The notes: a model not told the origin generated them from the letters alone. DNA of 52,885 nt from Bacteroidaceae bacterium (GCA_017465905.1 JAFTVE010000020.1:1-52885), one strand, 5' to 3'; shown: positions 44,145 through 52,828, counted from the first letter of the stretch. Program-made: numbers and translations.

Positions 44145-44891
44145 TTACTTATTGTTCTTGGCCAGATACTGCTCGAGGGCCATCGTCATCGAGGGTGCCT
44201 CAGCTGTGGGGGCCTCGAGGTCGAGACGCAAGCCAGCCTCCTTGATGGCAGCTGCCGTGGCAGGACCGAAGCAGGCAATCTGCATATCGCCCTGATTGAA
44301 CTCGGGGAGGTTCTCCTCGAGCGATACGATACCCGAGGGGCTGAAGAATATCATCATGTCATAGCCATCCAGCTCGCCCGGCTCGAAGATATGACTCACC
44401 GTACGGTACATCACAGCCTCGGAGTGCTGCAGGTTATGCTTGTCGAGCATTGCTGTGATTTCATCATTATGCACGCTTGAGAGGGGAACAAAGTATTTCT
44501 CGTTCTTGTGCTTCACCATGAGGGGGAGCAGGCCATCCATCTTGCCATTATCACCGAAGAAGATCTTGCGCTTGCGGTACTGGACATACTTCTGTATATA
44601 GAGTGCTATCTGCTCCGACACACAGAAATACTTCATGGTCTCGGGTACATTGACACGCAGCTCTACGCATAAATTAAAGAAATGGTCAATAGCATGGCGT
44701 GAGGTGAACACAATAGCCGTATGGTCCAGAATGGTCACTTTCTGTTGTCTGAACTCCTTTGAGCTCACACTCTCAACTTTAATAAACTGCTTAAAGTCGA
44801 TTGTTACACCATACTTACGCGCAATATCAAAATAGGGCGATTTGTCCGATGCCGGTTTAGGCTGCGAAACGAGAATCTTGTTAACTTTCAA
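44145..44891 (-). CDS. hemD: Uroporphyrinogen-III synthase
   Basis: The 248-residue enzyme closes hydroxymethylbilane into uroporphyrinogen III in haem synthesis. Family features include the N-terminal ILVSQPKPASDKSPYFDIA, the TSRHAIDHFF segment, and MIFFSPSGIVSL followed by IACFGPATAAAIKEAGL near the C-terminus. The only start available is TTG at 44891; the upstream in-frame codons reach a TAG without an ATG. The gene order DUF4271-hemD-rnpA is the usual Bacteroidales one. No other haem genes are in the window. Confidence 0.92.
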   Translation of the reverse strand: MKVNKILVSQPKPASDKSPYFDIARKYGVTIDFKQFIKVESVSSKEFRQQKVTILDHTAIVFTSRHAIDHFFNLCVELRVNVPETMKYFCVSEQIALYIQKYVQYRKRKIFFGDNGKMDGLLPLMVKHKNEKYFVPLSSVHNDEITAMLDKHNLQHSEAVMYRTVSHIFEPGELDGYDMMIFFSPSGIVSLEENLPEFNQGDMQIACFGPATAAAIKEAGLRLDLEAPTAEAPSMTMALEQYLAKNNK

Positions 44892-44913
44892 AACGGTATA
44901 AATTTTCTACTTT

Positions 44914-45612
44914 TTACACATATTGAACCAATGCTTTTCCTGCCAAAAGGAGGGGCATTATTTCGAGGGTGCAAAGGTAGACAAATAATTGCAAACTGCC
45001 ATATTTTTTTGTGCAAAAGATGTAAAAAGCCTTGAAAAGCAAGCATATTTCAGCCAAAACAACGGTTATTATAGCCAAAACAACAATCATCCTTGCCGAC
45101 AGGTCGAGCAGTACCGACAGGGTGGAAAACAGGTAGGAAATTACCCCCGTCAGGAGCAGCCAATCCCGGTAGCATTGCTTCCAGACGCTTGCCCTGAAGT
45201 GGTCAAAGAAGATATGGTTGATGAGCAGGAATACCCCCTGCTTGAGCAGGTATCCAATCAGAAAAATGGCGAAGAGGGATACCAGCAACAGATGTCCCTG
45301 CCCATCATCTGCCCGATACTGCACGATATACGCTGTCGCCTGCAGCGCCATGGTCAGGCATGCCATGAGGAGCATGAGGATGCGGTTCCTGACGACACTC
45401 GAGTTGCGTGTCTCGCTATCAGAGAATCCTCGGGGAAGGAAGAAGGTCTTGAGCATATTGCCGACAAAGCCAGCCTTGTCGGCCAGCAGCGAGGCCAAGA
45501 GGAAGGTGCACAGCAGCCACACACCGATGAACCAGTCGTTGGCATACAAGGGGATGTGCTGAGGGATACCCTGCACACGCTCTGCCCACATTGTCATTTC
45601 GGCCGTTTCCAT
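44914..45612 (-). CDS. DUF4271 membrane protein
   Basis: The 232-residue protein has about 6 membrane spans (DWFIGVWLLCTFLLASLLAD near 27, then near 78, 108, 155, 175 and 210). The family position directly upstream of hemD is conserved in Bacteroidales. FFLPRGFSDSETRNSS near 57 resembles the loop common to these proteins. No catalytic residue can be assigned. It ends 22 bases before hemD begins and starts 24 bases after the LOG-family stop. Confidence 0.85.
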   Translation of the reverse strand: METAEMTMWAERVQGIPQHIPLYANDWFIGVWLLCTFLLASLLADKAGFVGNMLKTFFLPRGFSDSETRNSSVVRNRILMLLMACLTMALQATAYIVQYRADDGQGHLLLVSLFAIFLIGYLLKQGVFLLINHIFFDHFRASVWKQCYRDWLLLTGVISYLFSTLSVLLDLSARMIVVLAIITVVLAEICLLFKAFYIFCTKKYGSLQLFVYLCTLEIMPLLLAGKALVQYV

Positions 45613-45636
45613 CGGTGTAAACTGATGTTGATATTC

Positions 45637-46230
45637 TCAGATTGCTGCAAACTTGCGTATATTCTTGTCCCACTTCGGTGTGCTGAGCAGCATCTCCATA
45701 GCTTCGGCAGGCGTGGTGGCCACCTTCCATATGTCGGCATGGATGGCCCGCATGAAGTTCTCCTCCACCGCCTTCTCCAGCTGTGCCAGCAGCGCATCGT
45801 AGAATCCGTCTACGTTGAGCACGACGATGGGGTTCACGTAGAGTCCCAGCTGCTTCCAAGTGATGATCTCGAGCAGCTCCTCCATGGTGCCGCATCCGCC
45901 CGGCAGGGCTATGATGCCGTCCGAGAGGTTGGCCATCGTCTGCTTGCGCTCGTGCATCGAGGGTGTCTCTATCAGCTCGGTCAGCCCCTCGTGGTGCCAT
46001 CCTTCGCGCACCATGAAGGTGGGTATCACGCCCGTCACCTTGCCGCCAGCCTCGAGGGCCGCATTCTCGATGGTGTTCATCAAGCCCAGCTTGCCCGCTC
46101 CGGTAATCAGTGTCAGTCCATGCCCGGCAATCAGGTGGCCCAGCTCCTCGGCTGCACGGAAATATTTCTCATCAATCTGCGTGCTCGAGGCACAGTATAC
46201 GCAAACAGATTTCAATTGTGAATTGTCCAT
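45637..46230 (-). CDS. LOG-family (TIGR00730) Rossmann-fold protein
   Basis: From the ATG at 46228-46230 the protein has 197 residues. The LOG signature is intact: MHERK near 92-96 and LPGGCGTMEELLEI at 109-122 (PGGxGTxxE). Such proteins release free base from nucleoside monophosphates (cytokinin riboside monophosphate phosphoribohydrolase activity); in most bacteria they act as general nucleotide nucleosidases. An in-frame TTG lies two codons upstream. The first codons (MDNSQL) lie within a TCAATT-rich intergenic repeat, so the exact N-terminus is uncertain. Confidence 0.9.
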   Translation of the reverse strand: MDNSQLKSVCVYCASSTQIDEKYFRAAEELGHLIAGHGLTLITGAGKLGLMNTIENAALEAGGKVTGVIPTFMVREGWHHEGLTELIETPSMHERKQTMANLSDGIIALPGGCGTMEELLEIITWKQLGLYVNPIVVLNVDGFYDALLAQLEKAVEENFMRAIHADIWKVATTPAEAMEMLLSTPKWDKNIRKFAAI

Positions 46231-46324
46231 TGTCAATTATAATGCTCCGCATCAAGATTCCTTGCTGGCTCGGCATAGTTCAAGCAAGCTTGACTCTGCT
46301 CTCGCTGTGCTGCGGAATTGTCAA

Positions 46325-46330
<6 letters not shown>
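46211..46330. repeat. TCAATT-rich intergenic repeat between ahcY and the LOG gene
   Basis: Repeated TTGTCAATT and GAATTGTCC segments (46211-46240 and 46314-46328) bracket a hairpin-like core that includes CAAGCAAGCTTG (46279-46290). It looks like a dispersed intergenic element and overlaps the first codons of the LOG-family gene. A further TTTTCAACTTTCAATTTTC tract lies at 48384-48407. Confidence 0.5.
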
Positions 46331-47743
<1,413 letters not shown>

Positions 47744-47771
47744 ATTCTTCCTTAATTTTATTTTGTGATGA

Positions 47772-47779
47772 CAAAATTA
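47772..47779 (-). promoter_or_regulatory. -7 box of ahcY within the motif shared with tyrS
   Basis: TAATTTTG on the minus strand lies about 29 bases upstream of the start codon. It belongs to the 27-base segment 47772-47798 shared with tyrS (24 of 27 identical). Confidence 0.6.
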
Positions 47780-48446
47780 GTGCAAAATTTCGATTTAGTG
47801 AAGGCAATGCAAGTTAACTTGTATTATTGAACGTGAGAAATTTAGTTTAGGCGAGCGAAAAAGCAAATTTCTCGGATAAACCGAGTGCCGAACCACAGAG
47901 ATATATCTGATTACACGGACACAAATAATCTTAATAGATTAACACATTAACATACATTCAAAGATAGGATAAAGGACTCAGGAATACGAACAGTTGTTTA
48001 TCTCGCTACATAATTCTTGAAGAATCCTGCCAAGCCCCCTTGGCAGGAAAAGCTTGCCGCGTGGCTTGTTATGGGCAGAAGGAAAACTTTATCTATTGAT
48101 ATAGAGTGCGTTGCATTTCGCCCCAGCGGATTGTCACTATAAATATCACTAAAAAGTGCGGTATATAGAATTTTCATTTTTGGCCTGGCAATGGCAAACC
48201 GATATGTAGTACTGTACACCTCCTTACGTGTTTCTCCGTACGATAATCCATAAGCATCTGCCACTGCCAGGCCAAAAATGAAAATTACTATATAGGGGGA
48301 TTTGGAGCCTCTGGCGCGTCGGATTTCGCCCCTAAGAAAAGCGAACCGCGTTGATTATCAGCATGAAATGGAATATGTCTTAATTTTCAACTTTCAATTT
48401 TCAATTCTTTCTGCCAGGGGGTTGCCAAGGGGGGGGGCATGCACCG
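47780..48446. other. Repeat-rich gene-free region between ahcY and array C
   Basis: No convincing gene lies here. It holds inverted arms GAGAAATTT/AAATTTCTC (47835-47873), a hairpin CTCGG-ataaa-CCGAG (47871-47885), a 9-base hairpin CCTGCCAAG/CTTGGCAGG (48026-48047), the fold-back element at 48162-48294, a TTCAATTT tract (48384-48407) and a run of nine G (48429-48437). An 88-codon frame at 47998-48264 starts inside the fold-back arm and is not supported. Confidence 0.7.
48162..48294. repeat. 133-bp fold-back (MITE-like) element
   Basis: The left arm is TATATAG (48162-48168) plus 28 bases (48169-48196). It is inverted at 48259-48294 with one mismatch in the 28 bases and a single extra base before the terminal CTATATA. 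The arms contain TTTTTGGCCTGGCA. The 62-base centre has no open reading frame of note. Long near-perfect terminal arms with no gene inside suggest a miniature inverted-repeat element or its relic. No target-site duplication is certain. Confidence 0.72.
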
Positions 48447-48770
48447 CTCGCGGTACATGCATGTAATGGATTTGGTACAGACTTGTAACAGAATTGGTGC
48501 AGGCTTGTAAATTACGTGATGAGCCTGTAAGAAAATCTTGGAGCACCTGCGAGAAACAACGGACATGCCTTCGTGAGAAAACGCAGGTGCGTTTCTGAAA
48601 AAAGGCACATGCGTTTTTAAGAAAAGGGACAGCCCTTTTTCAAGAATGGCATGTGCGATTTTCCGTTTACAGCTTCTTGCATGCGAAATCAGAGCCTTGC
48701 AATAAATCTGACGGAGCCGTCCGTTACAAAAATCAGAGCCGTCCGATAAAACTGACGGACGGCTCTGATT
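48447..48770. repeat. 22-bp-period palindrome array C (15 units, varied arms)
   Basis: Fifteen 16-base units start every 22 bases from 48447 to 48755, with 6-base spacers. Palindromic examples are AAACGCAGGTGCGTTT (48579-48594), AAAGGGACAGCCCTTT (48623-48638) and AAAGGCACATGCGTTT (48601-48616, one mismatch). At 48452, 48474 and 48496 successive units share GGTnCA...TGTAA. At 48691, 48713 and 48735 they share nGAGCC. The last two units are reverse complements and form the terminator hairpin at 48731-48770. The array begins 9 bases past the stop of the Abi-like gene, so it is downstream of it. Confidence 0.82.
48731..48770 (-). terminator. Terminator hairpin of the Abi-like gene
   Basis: AATCAGAGCCGTCCG (48731-48745) pairs perfectly with CGGACGGCTCTGATT (48756-48770) over 15 bases, loop 10. 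Read on the minus strand it is followed by TTTGTAACGG, a short T tract, and lies 8 bases after the stop codon. It is built from the last two units of array C. Confidence 0.8.
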
Positions 48771-48778
48771 GGATGGGG

Positions 48779-49441
48779 TTATTTCCAACCCATTTCCTCT
48801 TTTATTCTCGCTTGTACATCGTCAAAGCGGTCGATGTTTTGAAGCAGTATGGGTAAGTCCTTATTTATCCAGCCTAATAAAAGCAACAATTCGTTATGAA
48901 TTTCTTGCACTCGATGCATGTTCCAGCATATTGACTCATTATGGAAGACTCGATTTCGGAATGCACGAAACCTGTTGAGCGGTGCTGATACGGTCTTTCG
49001 CTGACGGTCTTTCTTGAGGAGATAAGGGAACGCACGACGCAGGTCCTTCCACAAAATAAGTTCATACTCGGCATTGAGCAACGATACCCAGAAACCGAGG
49101 GTCAGCTCAGCAATAATCTTCGAGGGAGTTATTGACTCGTGACGACCCACAATCTGCTTGCTTGCCTTAGTCACATAACGATTCAAGTTGGTCAAGCCTG
49201 GAGTGGTGGGGAATATAGCATACCAATCTTCACGTCCAGTCATCGTCTCCAGTTCGCGACTCAGGGCATTGCGCAAGGCTACCTCCAACACAGAAAGCGA
49301 TGTATAGAAAGATTCTGCCAATTTAATATTCGCCTGGTAATGCATGATTGCTCTCTCCTCATCATTGGGATACAGTGCAAAATAGCGTTCCATGCGCTTG
49401 TTGGAGAAAACTTTTTCGAAAAAATGTTTGTTATATTCCAT
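48779..49441 (-). CDS. Abi-like HEPN-domain protein, candidate phage defence
   Basis: The 220-residue, all-helical soluble protein has features of the Abi-like family: SLSVLEVALRNALSREL near 49-65, IIAELTLGFWVSLLNAEYE near 109-126, and RFRAFRNRVFHNES near 157-170. The last contains R162-x4-H167, the catalytic motif of HEPN ribonucleases. HEPN proteins of this type act in abortive infection or as toxins that cleave RNA. No antitoxin or second gene is adjacent: array C lies downstream and a gene remnant upstream. A solitary Abi gene is common. Activity is inferred from the motif. Confidence 0.82.
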   Translation of the reverse strand: MEYNKHFFEKVFSNKRMERYFALYPNDEERAIMHYQANIKLAESFYTSLSVLEVALRNALSRELETMTGREDWYAIFPTTPGLTNLNRYVTKASKQIVGRHESITPSKIIAELTLGFWVSLLNAEYELILWKDLRRAFPYLLKKDRQRKTVSAPLNRFRAFRNRVFHNESICWNMHRVQEIHNELLLLLGWINKDLPILLQNIDRFDDVQARIKEEMGWK

Positions 49442-49532
49442 AAAAGCTGTACCTTTGCTGTGCAGTCCCGGGCGTTCCTCTCCCAGTTTTTCAGATACTG
49501 GTGATGAATCCGGGTTTTTTTATTTCCTGTAG

Positions 49533-49564
49533 CGAAGGTACTACAACTTATCTATACCACCAAC
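49533..49564 (-). promoter_or_regulatory. Candidate promoter of the Abi-like gene
   Basis: On the minus strand GTTG (49564-49561), a 20-base spacer and TACCTTCG (49540-49533) each differ from the consensus by one base. It gives a leader of about 85 bases. Confidence 0.5.
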
Positions 49565-49571
49565 TTTTCCC

Positions 49572-49703
49572 TTATTTTTCTTCCTCCAAGAACTTTAGCA
49601 ATGCCACCGCCACTGCCCTCATCCGCTCGTATGCCCAGCGCTTGGTGCCGTAGACAGCATCGTAGCGCTAGTCACGGGAAATCTCTATTGTCTTAGAAAC
49701 AAA
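49572..49703 (-). pseudogene. Remnant of the 3' end of an unidentified gene
   Basis: Reading leftwards, the frame gives VSKTIEISRD, a TAG stop, then RYDAVYGTKRWAYERMRAV, VAVALLKFLEEEK and TAA at 49574-49572. The second part looks like an ordinary protein C-terminus (aromatic, basic helix, acidic end), and the TAG interrupts an otherwise continuous frame. No start or longer upstream frame is present. I do not recognise the parent protein. It could also be chance coding potential. Confidence 0.4.
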
Positions 49704-49707
49704 AGAA

Positions 49708-49759
49708 ATGCACTTTTTTTCGTGCATTTTTCTATATAATATGCACTTTTTTTCGTGCA
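49708..49759. repeat. Two copies of a 19-base T-rich hairpin
   Basis: ATGCACTTTTTTTCGTGCA occurs at 49708-49726 and again, identically, at 49741-49759, 33 bases apart. Each can form a stem TGCAC/GTGCA with a TTTTTTTC loop. With the gene remnant, the hairpin at 49775 and the Abi promoter it accounts for the gene-free stretch 49442-49844. Confidence 0.75.
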
Positions 49760-49774
49760 CACTTTATCATAATG

Positions 49775-49813
49775 TGCAATGGAGAACACCCGTCACAGGC
49801 ATCCTCCATTGCA
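49775..49813 (-). terminator. Inverted repeat at the 3' end of the TonB-dependent receptor gene
   Basis: TGCAATGGAG (49775-49784) and CTCCATTGCA (49804-49813) are perfect 10-base arms, 31 bases past the stop codon. No clear T tract follows on the minus strand, so terminator function is uncertain. The same decamer TGCAATGGAG ends the window (52876-52885). Confidence 0.45.
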
Positions 49814-49844
49814 GGAAAAAATTTATAAAAGTGCTATTGTATGG

Positions 49845-52418
49845 TTACAAGCGTTGCTTCTCGCTTTGGCCGGCACCTGTGCCCTTGTACTTGCTGTTCG
49901 TGGCATTGAATCGGTACGAGAGGGTGAGGCCTATGCGCTGATGGTCGTAGTACTCACTGAAGGTGGTGGAAGTGCCGATGCTGTATGCAGTCCTTGCATT
50001 GTATTGAGTGTGGAAGATGTCGTTGGCGGTGAGGGTTGCGCTCAGTGCCTTGCTCTTCAAGAATGATTTTGATACACGCAGGTCTACCGAGCCCGTTGCC
50101 TTGTGCATGGCCGAGCCTTGGCGGAATGCAGGGATGTAGTTTCCTTGTAGATTGATAAACCAGTCGCGAGGGAGGAGGAAGGTGTTGTCGAGGGAGAATT
50201 GCCAGCAGGGATCGTTCCACTGATAATCTATGCCGATGGCTTTCAGGTCGGCATCAAAGAAAGAGAGATTGATGGTGGCCTGCGGTTGCCATACGCCAAT
50301 CTTGGGAGCAAAGGTGATGACACCACCATACGAGTAGGCCGATGGGACGTTCTTGAAGCCGATGATGGTGACGCCCGGATGAGTGATGTCGTTGTAGGCT
50401 TGTGTCACGGAGGTATAGCTATTGCGGGAATGCATGTACCAAGAGGTGAAGTAAATCCATTTCCATGCACCATCAAGCATGAGTCCCTTGCCTATATTCC
50501 TTTGCAGCAGGGGATTGCCTGTCATATATTCGTACTTGCTGCGGTAGTTGATGGTGTTGGTAAGCAGGCCATAAGGCGGATTCTCCGTCATCTGCTTATA
50601 CGAAAGGGTGAGATTCCAGTTGCCCGTGGCATAGTTGGCCGAAAGCGAGGGGATGAGGTCGTTGTACGTAGGGCTCTGCTCGGACTTGTACACGCTATTT
50701 TCATAGTAGTTGGTCTGCTGGCGCTCGTAGCGCAGACCGGCACTGAGGTTCCACTTCTTGATGTTCATCGAATAGGAGGCAAAGGCCGAGTAGATGCTTT
50801 GCTTCACGTGGTTGTCGGCATCGGCCGAGAAGCCGCTCTGAAAGAACTGGTCGCGGCGGTCGGTGAATACCTCTTCGGTGCCTACCGTCATATGGCCCAC
50901 GGGGAGCGCAGTGCTTGCCGTGGCTTTCACGGCATACAGATAGTCATTGACCAGACTTTGCGACTCGGCAGCCATTTGCTCATTGTTGAGAACCTGCTGT
51001 GTCGACTCGCTCTTGCCGAAGTAATAATCGGTATTCACGTCCACATGCCACTTGCCGATGTCGCCTACGTAATAGCCGTTGATGGTATGCTTCCAGCGAG
51101 TCTTGTTTTCGTTTATCTGTTCGGTATACAGTCTTTCTACAAACTCTCCATCGCGCTCGACCATCACGTCAGAATATACATATCTCTTATGATTGCCAAA
51201 CGGCGTGTTGGGCGTGTAGCGCACACCCACCGAATGGTGCTCGTTGAAGTCGTAGTTTGCTCCTAATGTGCCGTAGAAATACTCCTGCCTTTGGTTATAG
51301 GATTTGTCGGTATGTGTCTTCCAAACCGATGAGGCATACAGAGCATCGTTGCTTGTGGAATTTCCATAGAGTGAGGAGTGTGTCACATAGCCACTGCCAA
51401 AGATGTCAAGCCCGCCCACACGATAGTTGAGCGATACCTGCTCGTAGTCTCTCCCCATCGCACCCTGCGAATAGTTGGCATAGAGGCTTCCGCTCCATCC
51501 ATCACCCTGCTGCTTGATGGTGTGGATGCGGATAACGGCTGCGACGTTCGAGGCATACTCCGCGCCAGGCACAAGGATGACCTCGGTGGAGAGGATATCC
51601 TCGGCACGCAAGCGGTTGAGCTCGCTCTTGTCGCGTACCTTGCGGTTGTTGATGTATATCTCGGGAGTGCCGTGCCCAAGCACTGTATACTCGCCGTCTC
51701 TGCCAGCAACAAAGGGCAGGTGGCCGAGCAGTTCCGATGCCGTGCCCATCTTGGCAAACGAGGTTCCTGCAACGTTTACCTTCAGCCCACGGCTATTGGG
51801 CTCTATGAGCGGACGGTTGGCGCTAATCGTTACCTCAGCCAGTGCCTGCAGTTCGGATGAAAGTTGGATGCGGTTTTGCTGTTGCATCTCGGCTTTCTGA
51901 ACGGTAGTCGTATATCCTATATAGGATGCTTTCAACAAATAAGTGGCATCATTCTTTCCCATCATCATGAAGGAGCCATCCTCCTTGGTCACGCAACCGT
52001 CAATAAAGGTAGAGTCGGCATCGAGTAGCAATACATTGCAATAGGACATAGGCTCGCCCTTCTCGTCCACCACCACGCCACTGACGCCTACGGCTGTGGT
52101 TTTGCTTTCCTGCTTCTGCACCACAAAATATTCGGGACGCTCCTTGGCCACGAAGGGCTTGCCCCACAATACGTGGCTGATGGCCCCGGCCTGTGTGGTG
52201 TCGCGGATGTCGGCGCTTACCTTGTATTTCTCCGTCTCGCTCACCGAGAAGATGATGCTCTTGCTGCCCTGCTGCTCGATGAGGCGCAGCGCCTTGGGCA
52301 GCGGCTCGTCGGTCAGCTTCAGCGTGATTTTTCCCTGTGCATTCACTCCCAATGCTGTGGCAAGCATCAATGCCATGCACAGCCATACCCGATAGAGGAT
52401 GATTCTCTTCTGTTTCAT
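49845..52418 (-). CDS. TonB-dependent outer-membrane receptor with STN domain
   Basis: The 857-residue protein has a signal peptide ending near GVNA-Q. An STN-like domain spans about residues 28-105 (LPKALRLIEQQGSKSIIFSV), followed by a carboxypeptidase-regulatory-like domain near 110-195 (GVSGVVVDEKGEPMSYCNVL). A plug-like region follows (SANRPLIEPNSRGLKVNV, IYINNRKVRDKSELNRL), then a 14-strand-type barrel of the outer-membrane beta-barrel family (OMP_b-brl_3-like). The end, YKGTGAGQSEKQRL, is a frequent C-terminus in this group. STN domains often contact anti-sigma factors, yet no sigma/anti-sigma pair is adjacent. No SusD gene is beside it, so it is not a SusC-type transporter. The ligand is unknown. 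Confidence 0.9.
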   Translation of the reverse strand: MKQKRIILYRVWLCMALMLATALGVNAQGKITLKLTDEPLPKALRLIEQQGSKSIIFSVSETEKYKVSADIRDTTQAGAISHVLWGKPFVAKERPEYFVVQKQESKTTAVGVSGVVVDEKGEPMSYCNVLLLDADSTFIDGCVTKEDGSFMMMGKNDATYLLKASYIGYTTTVQKAEMQQQNRIQLSSELQALAEVTISANRPLIEPNSRGLKVNVAGTSFAKMGTASELLGHLPFVAGRDGEYTVLGHGTPEIYINNRKVRDKSELNRLRAEDILSTEVILVPGAEYASNVAAVIRIHTIKQQGDGWSGSLYANYSQGAMGRDYEQVSLNYRVGGLDIFGSGYVTHSSLYGNSTSNDALYASSVWKTHTDKSYNQRQEYFYGTLGANYDFNEHHSVGVRYTPNTPFGNHKRYVYSDVMVERDGEFVERLYTEQINENKTRWKHTINGYYVGDIGKWHVDVNTDYYFGKSESTQQVLNNEQMAAESQSLVNDYLYAVKATASTALPVGHMTVGTEEVFTDRRDQFFQSGFSADADNHVKQSIYSAFASYSMNIKKWNLSAGLRYERQQTNYYENSVYKSEQSPTYNDLIPSLSANYATGNWNLTLSYKQMTENPPYGLLTNTINYRSKYEYMTGNPLLQRNIGKGLMLDGAWKWIYFTSWYMHSRNSYTSVTQAYNDITHPGVTIIGFKNVPSAYSYGGVITFAPKIGVWQPQATINLSFFDADLKAIGIDYQWNDPCWQFSLDNTFLLPRDWFINLQGNYIPAFRQGSAMHKATGSVDLRVSKSFLKSKALSATLTANDIFHTQYNARTAYSIGTSTTFSEYYDHQRIGLTLSYRFNATNSKYKGTGAGQSEKQRL

Positions 52419-52504
52419 TCTGTCTGTTGTGTTTTAGTCGTACTTTTCTTTTGTTCTTTACATCTAATACAACCGACATGGTCAATCGGGTACGGTCGGG
52501 AGGG

Positions 52505-52538
52505 CAAAAATAGTAAAAAAACGATATACAATGACAAA
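52505..52538 (-). promoter_or_regulatory. Promoter-like site of the TonB-dependent receptor gene
   Basis: On the minus strand TATTTTTG (52512-52505) matches TAnnTTTG, and TTTG (52538-52535) lies 22 bases upstream, slightly long. The leader would be about 80 bases. Confidence 0.5.
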
Positions 52539-52544
52539 AACCTC

Positions 52545-52592
52545 GATTGTTCCTCCGTAACTATGTTTTTTTATCGTTACGGAGGAAGAATC
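52545..52592. repeat. Long hairpin upstream of the TonB-dependent receptor gene
   Basis: GATTGTTCCTCCGTAAC (52545-52561) is inverted at 52576-52592 with one G-G mismatch, around a 14-base loop containing seven T. The 12-base core TTCCTCCGTAAC/GTTACGGAGGAA is perfect. It lies just upstream of the receptor promoter and before the ATPase remnant. The loop T tract makes it look like a stem with terminator-like character in either direction, but the T tract is not after the stem. A TATATTTG box follows at 52605-52612 on the plus strand. Confidence 0.65.
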
Positions 52593-52636
52593 CGCGTTTT
52601 TTACTATATTTGTCGCGAATTTCATACATTTCTTTT

Positions 52637-52828
52637 TCTGCTTCACCATTTGCAATAGATGCGGACTATGATGAGCGACTGCGTAGTCGTACAGAAACCT
52701 TCCGCATCGTGACGAAAACACGAAAAGCCTTACATACAGTTATGATTACGACATACGGAGTGGAGCGGAACAAATACAGCAGCAATCTTCAACGAGTTAT
52801 TACATTGAAGGAGTTGTTCGGAAATTAG
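52637..52828 (+). pseudogene. C-terminal remnant of an AAA-family ATPase-like protein
   Basis: The frame ending at TAG 52826-52828 reads FAIDADYDERLRSRTETFRI, then VTKTRKALHTVMITTYGVER and NKYSSNLQRVITLKELFGN. This resembles the C-terminal end of the large Bacteroidales ATP-binding proteins with an AAA ATPase domain (PF01637-like), which typically end with a TKTRKALHxTMITTYG and a VTLxDLF motif. The upstream 90 bases of open frame contain no ATPase motif, so the nucleotide-binding part is missing. I infer a decayed or truncated gene. Frame continuity over 64 codons and the resemblance are seen; the family call is recalled. Confidence 0.55.

Noticed and set aside
44989-46221. 410-codon open frame opposite DUF4271 and the LOG-family gene
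   Set aside because: It spans two real genes and their gap on the other strand, with low-complexity Gln/His composition and no promoter.
47744-47830. SAH or SAM riboswitch upstream of ahcY
   Set aside because: The predicted leader is about 20-25 bases, too short for such an aptamer, and no matching fold was seen.
47998-48264. 88-codon open frame in the repeat-rich gap
   Set aside because: It begins inside one arm of the fold-back element, crosses a 9-base hairpin, and shows no promoter or family match.
48447-48770. CRISPR array
   Set aside because: Repeats are 16 bases and vary between units, spacers are a constant 6 bases, and no cas gene is present.
48387-48788. 133-codon open frame across array C
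   Set aside because: Its sequence is generated by the 22-bp repeats; 22 is not a multiple of three, so the encoded peptide shows no matching repeat, and it overlaps the terminator and the end of the Abi-like gene.
49708-49941. 77-codon open frame starting in the T-rich hairpins
   Set aside because: The first codons come from the two identical hairpins and the rest runs antisense into the receptor gene.
50199-51266. 355-codon open frame opposite the TonB-dependent receptor gene
   Set aside because: It is rich in His, Val and Gly as expected from antisense of a beta-barrel gene, with no domain recognised.
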